This document shows, piece after piece, positions 6,949 through 8,087 of a stretch of 8,087 bases of DNA. This DNA comes from Flavobacteriales bacterium (GTDB taxonomy: Bacteria; Bacteroidota; Bacteroidia; Flavobacteriales_D; Crocinitomicaceae): positions 1 through 8,087 of the forward strand of contig CANMFV010000036.1 in assembly GCA_947496835.1 (NCBI GenBank), read 5' to 3'. The position numbers and the translations under genes were made by a program. The first letter of the stretch is position 1; each line of letters begins with the position of its first letter. A model generated the notes under the pieces. That model had not been told where the DNA came from. It was given only the letters and a program-made list of their open reading frames with translations, and did no database searches.

Positions 6949-7030
6949 AAATTTGTTTTCTTTTTTCATGGTGAGATGTCTAATGTGCGCAGAACTTGTC
7001 AGACCTGCTGTAAAGTTTTTCTTCTTTCAC

Positions 7031-7038
7031 TACTTTTG
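7031..7038 (+). promoter_or_regulatory. Bacteroidota-type -7 element for purT
   Basis: TACTTTTG is an exact TAnnTTTG match, only 4 bases before the purT ATG. Transcription from it should begin within a few bases of the start codon, giving a leaderless or nearly leaderless mRNA. A weak -33 candidate (CTG at 7008-7010, one mismatch to TTG) lies 20 bases upstream. Confidence 0.45.
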
Positions 7039-7042
7039 TTGT

Positions 7043-8087
7043 ATGAATAAAAAGATCCTACTATTGGGTTCTGGTGAACTCGGAAAAGAATTTGTCATCG
7101 CTTGTCAACGATTCGGTCAACAAATCATTGCTGTAGATAGTTATGCTGGCGCTCCTGCCATGCAAGTAGCAGACGAATTCGAAGTGATAAATATGTTAGA
7201 TGGAAATGAACTTGATCGCATTATTGCGAAACATCAACCGGACCTCATTGTCCCTGAAATTGAGGCCATTCGAACGGAGCGGTTTTATGCCTACGAACAA
7301 CAAGGCATTCAAGTTGTACCAAGTGCCAAAGCAGCTAATTTCACGATGAACCGTAAAGCAATTCGCGATTTAGCAGCGAAAGACTTGGGTGTCAGAACTG
7401 CAACTTATCGCTATGCTACTAGTTTTGAAGAACTTGCGGCCGGTGTTCAAATATGTGGAATACCATGTGTGGTAAAACCACTCATGTCGAGTTCTGGAAA
7501 AGGTCAATCAGTGATTAAGTCGATTGAGGATATTCAAAAAGCGTGGGACTATGCTATGGAAGGTTCGCGTGGTGATTTGAAAGAGGTAATCGTGGAAGGA
7601 TTTATCGATTTTGATTATGAAATCACACTTTTAACAGTGACTCAAAAAAATGGTGAGACGTTGTTTTGTCCACCAATTGGACACCGTCAAGAACGCGGAG
7701 ATTACCAAGAAAGCTGGCAACCAATGCCAATGAATCCAGCACACCTTCTTGAAGCCCAAGAAATGGCAGCAAAGGTAACTTCGGCCCTCGGTGGAGCGGG
7801 AATTTGGGGAGTGGAATTTTTCATCACGAAAGATGGGGCATATTTCTCTGAATTATCTCCTCGTCCACACGATACTGGAATGGTTACCCTTGCTGGAACT
7901 CAAAATCTTTCCGAATTTGAATTGCATGCAAGAGCTATTTTAGGATTGCCCATTCCGAAAATTGAACACATTCAAAATGGCGCAAGTGCGGTTATTTTAG
8001 CAAGCGAGACTTCTGATCAAGCGCCAGACTTTGATGGATTGGAAGATGCATTATCTGTTGAAAATACGGAAGTGCGCATCTTCGGTA
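7043..8087 (+). CDS. purT: Formate-dependent phosphoribosylglycinamide formyltransferase (C-terminus cut by window edge)
   Basis: Cytoplasmic ATP-grasp ligase that makes formyl-GAR from GAR, formate and ATP, the folate-independent version of the third step of purine synthesis. The visible 348 codons cover nearly all of a protein of about 390 residues; roughly 40 C-terminal residues lie beyond the edge. The N-terminal nucleotide-fold domain opens with LLLGSGELGKE (6-16) and has INMLDG and IVPEIEAI, as in E. coli PurT. The ATP-grasp domain shows the phosphate loop MSSSGKGQS (148-156), the block GHRQERGDYQESWQP, the metal-binding glutamates E258 (GVEFF) and E270, and SPRPHDTGMV (272-281). PurK was considered, but the GSGELGKE start and the SPRPHDTGMV block identify PurT. 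The ATG at 7043 is the only sensible start, since the next Met is about residue 40. It is divergent from the VTC-led unit. Confidence 0.96.
   Translation, partial: MNKKILLLGSGELGKEFVIACQRFGQQIIAVDSYAGAPAMQVADEFEVINMLDGNELDRIIAKHQPDLIVPEIEAIRTERFYAYEQQGIQVVPSAKAANFTMNRKAIRDLAAKDLGVRTATYRYATSFEELAAGVQICGIPCVVKPLMSSSGKGQSVIKSIEDIQKAWDYAMEGSRGDLKEVIVEGFIDFDYEITLLTVTQKNGETLFCPPIGHRQERGDYQESWQPMPMNPAHLLEAQEMAAKVTSALGGAGIWGVEFFITKDGAYFSELSPRPHDTGMVTLAGTQNLSEFELHARAILGLPIPKIEHIQNGASAVILASETSDQAPDFDGLEDALSVENTEVRIFG

Larger units (their letters stand above)
6927..7042. promoter_or_regulatory. Divergent intergenic region between the VTC-led unit and purT
   Basis: This 116-base AT-rich gap is the only substantial noncoding stretch in the window. 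It must hold the promoters for both directions. Each gene start has an exact TAnnTTTG motif close to it, described separately, and the two motifs are about 85 bases apart. Near the VTC side it also holds two small inverted repeats. I see no riboswitch-like structure, no terminator hairpin and no plausible small gene in it. Confidence 0.7.

Noticed and set aside
6927..7042. A purine-responsive riboswitch or a small RNA gene upstream of purT.
   Set aside because: The gap is too short and lacks paired stems or purine-riboswitch core sequences. The likely promoter lies almost on the purT ATG, leaving no transcribed leader.
1..8087. Insertion sequence, phage, CRISPR, tRNA or other island signatures.
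   Set aside because: No transposase or integrase motifs, no regularly spaced repeats, no tRNA-like folds and no obvious change in base composition were seen across the window.

Overview
The window looks like a chromosomal segment of a Bacteroidota member, most likely in the Flavobacteriales (inference). The reasons are an AT-rich sequence, DUF4369-type TlpA thioredoxins, a DUF4956 gene next to a VTC-domain gene, an lpxK gene (so a Gram-negative making lipid A), almost no Shine-Dalgarno sequences, and TAnnTTTG promoter -7 motifs just upstream of gene starts. I see no mobile element, RNA gene, CRISPR array or atypical island.

Layout. Positions 1-6926 hold seven genes on the minus strand, packed like one transcription unit. 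In transcription order they are: a VTC-domain (polyphosphate polymerase-like) protein, a DUF4956 membrane protein, lpxK, a purine nucleoside phosphorylase, gatB, a membrane-anchored TlpA-like thioredoxin, and a secreted TlpA-like thioredoxin that runs off the left edge. Junctions are overlaps of 11, 17, 4 and 4 bases or gaps of 15 and 7 bases, so translational coupling is likely throughout. A 116-base divergent intergenic region (6927-7042) separates this unit from purT on the plus strand, which runs off the right edge.

How the genes work together. VTC and DUF4956 probably form one functional module at the inner membrane. lpxK phosphorylates the lipid A precursor. The phosphorylase handles purine salvage, or possibly methylthioadenosine recycling. 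gatB serves the indirect amidation route to Gln-tRNA and/or Asn-tRNA. The two TlpA proteins form a periplasmic thiol-disulfide pair. purT makes a de novo purine intermediate. Apart from the VTC/DUF4956 and TlpA/TlpA pairs, the unit is a mixed housekeeping cluster rather than one pathway.

The points most worth a second look are the VTC-DUF4956 module, two methylthioadenosine-phosphorylase-like substitutions in the purine phosphorylase pocket, and -7 promoter motifs so close to the purT and lpxK start codons that their mRNAs may be leaderless.
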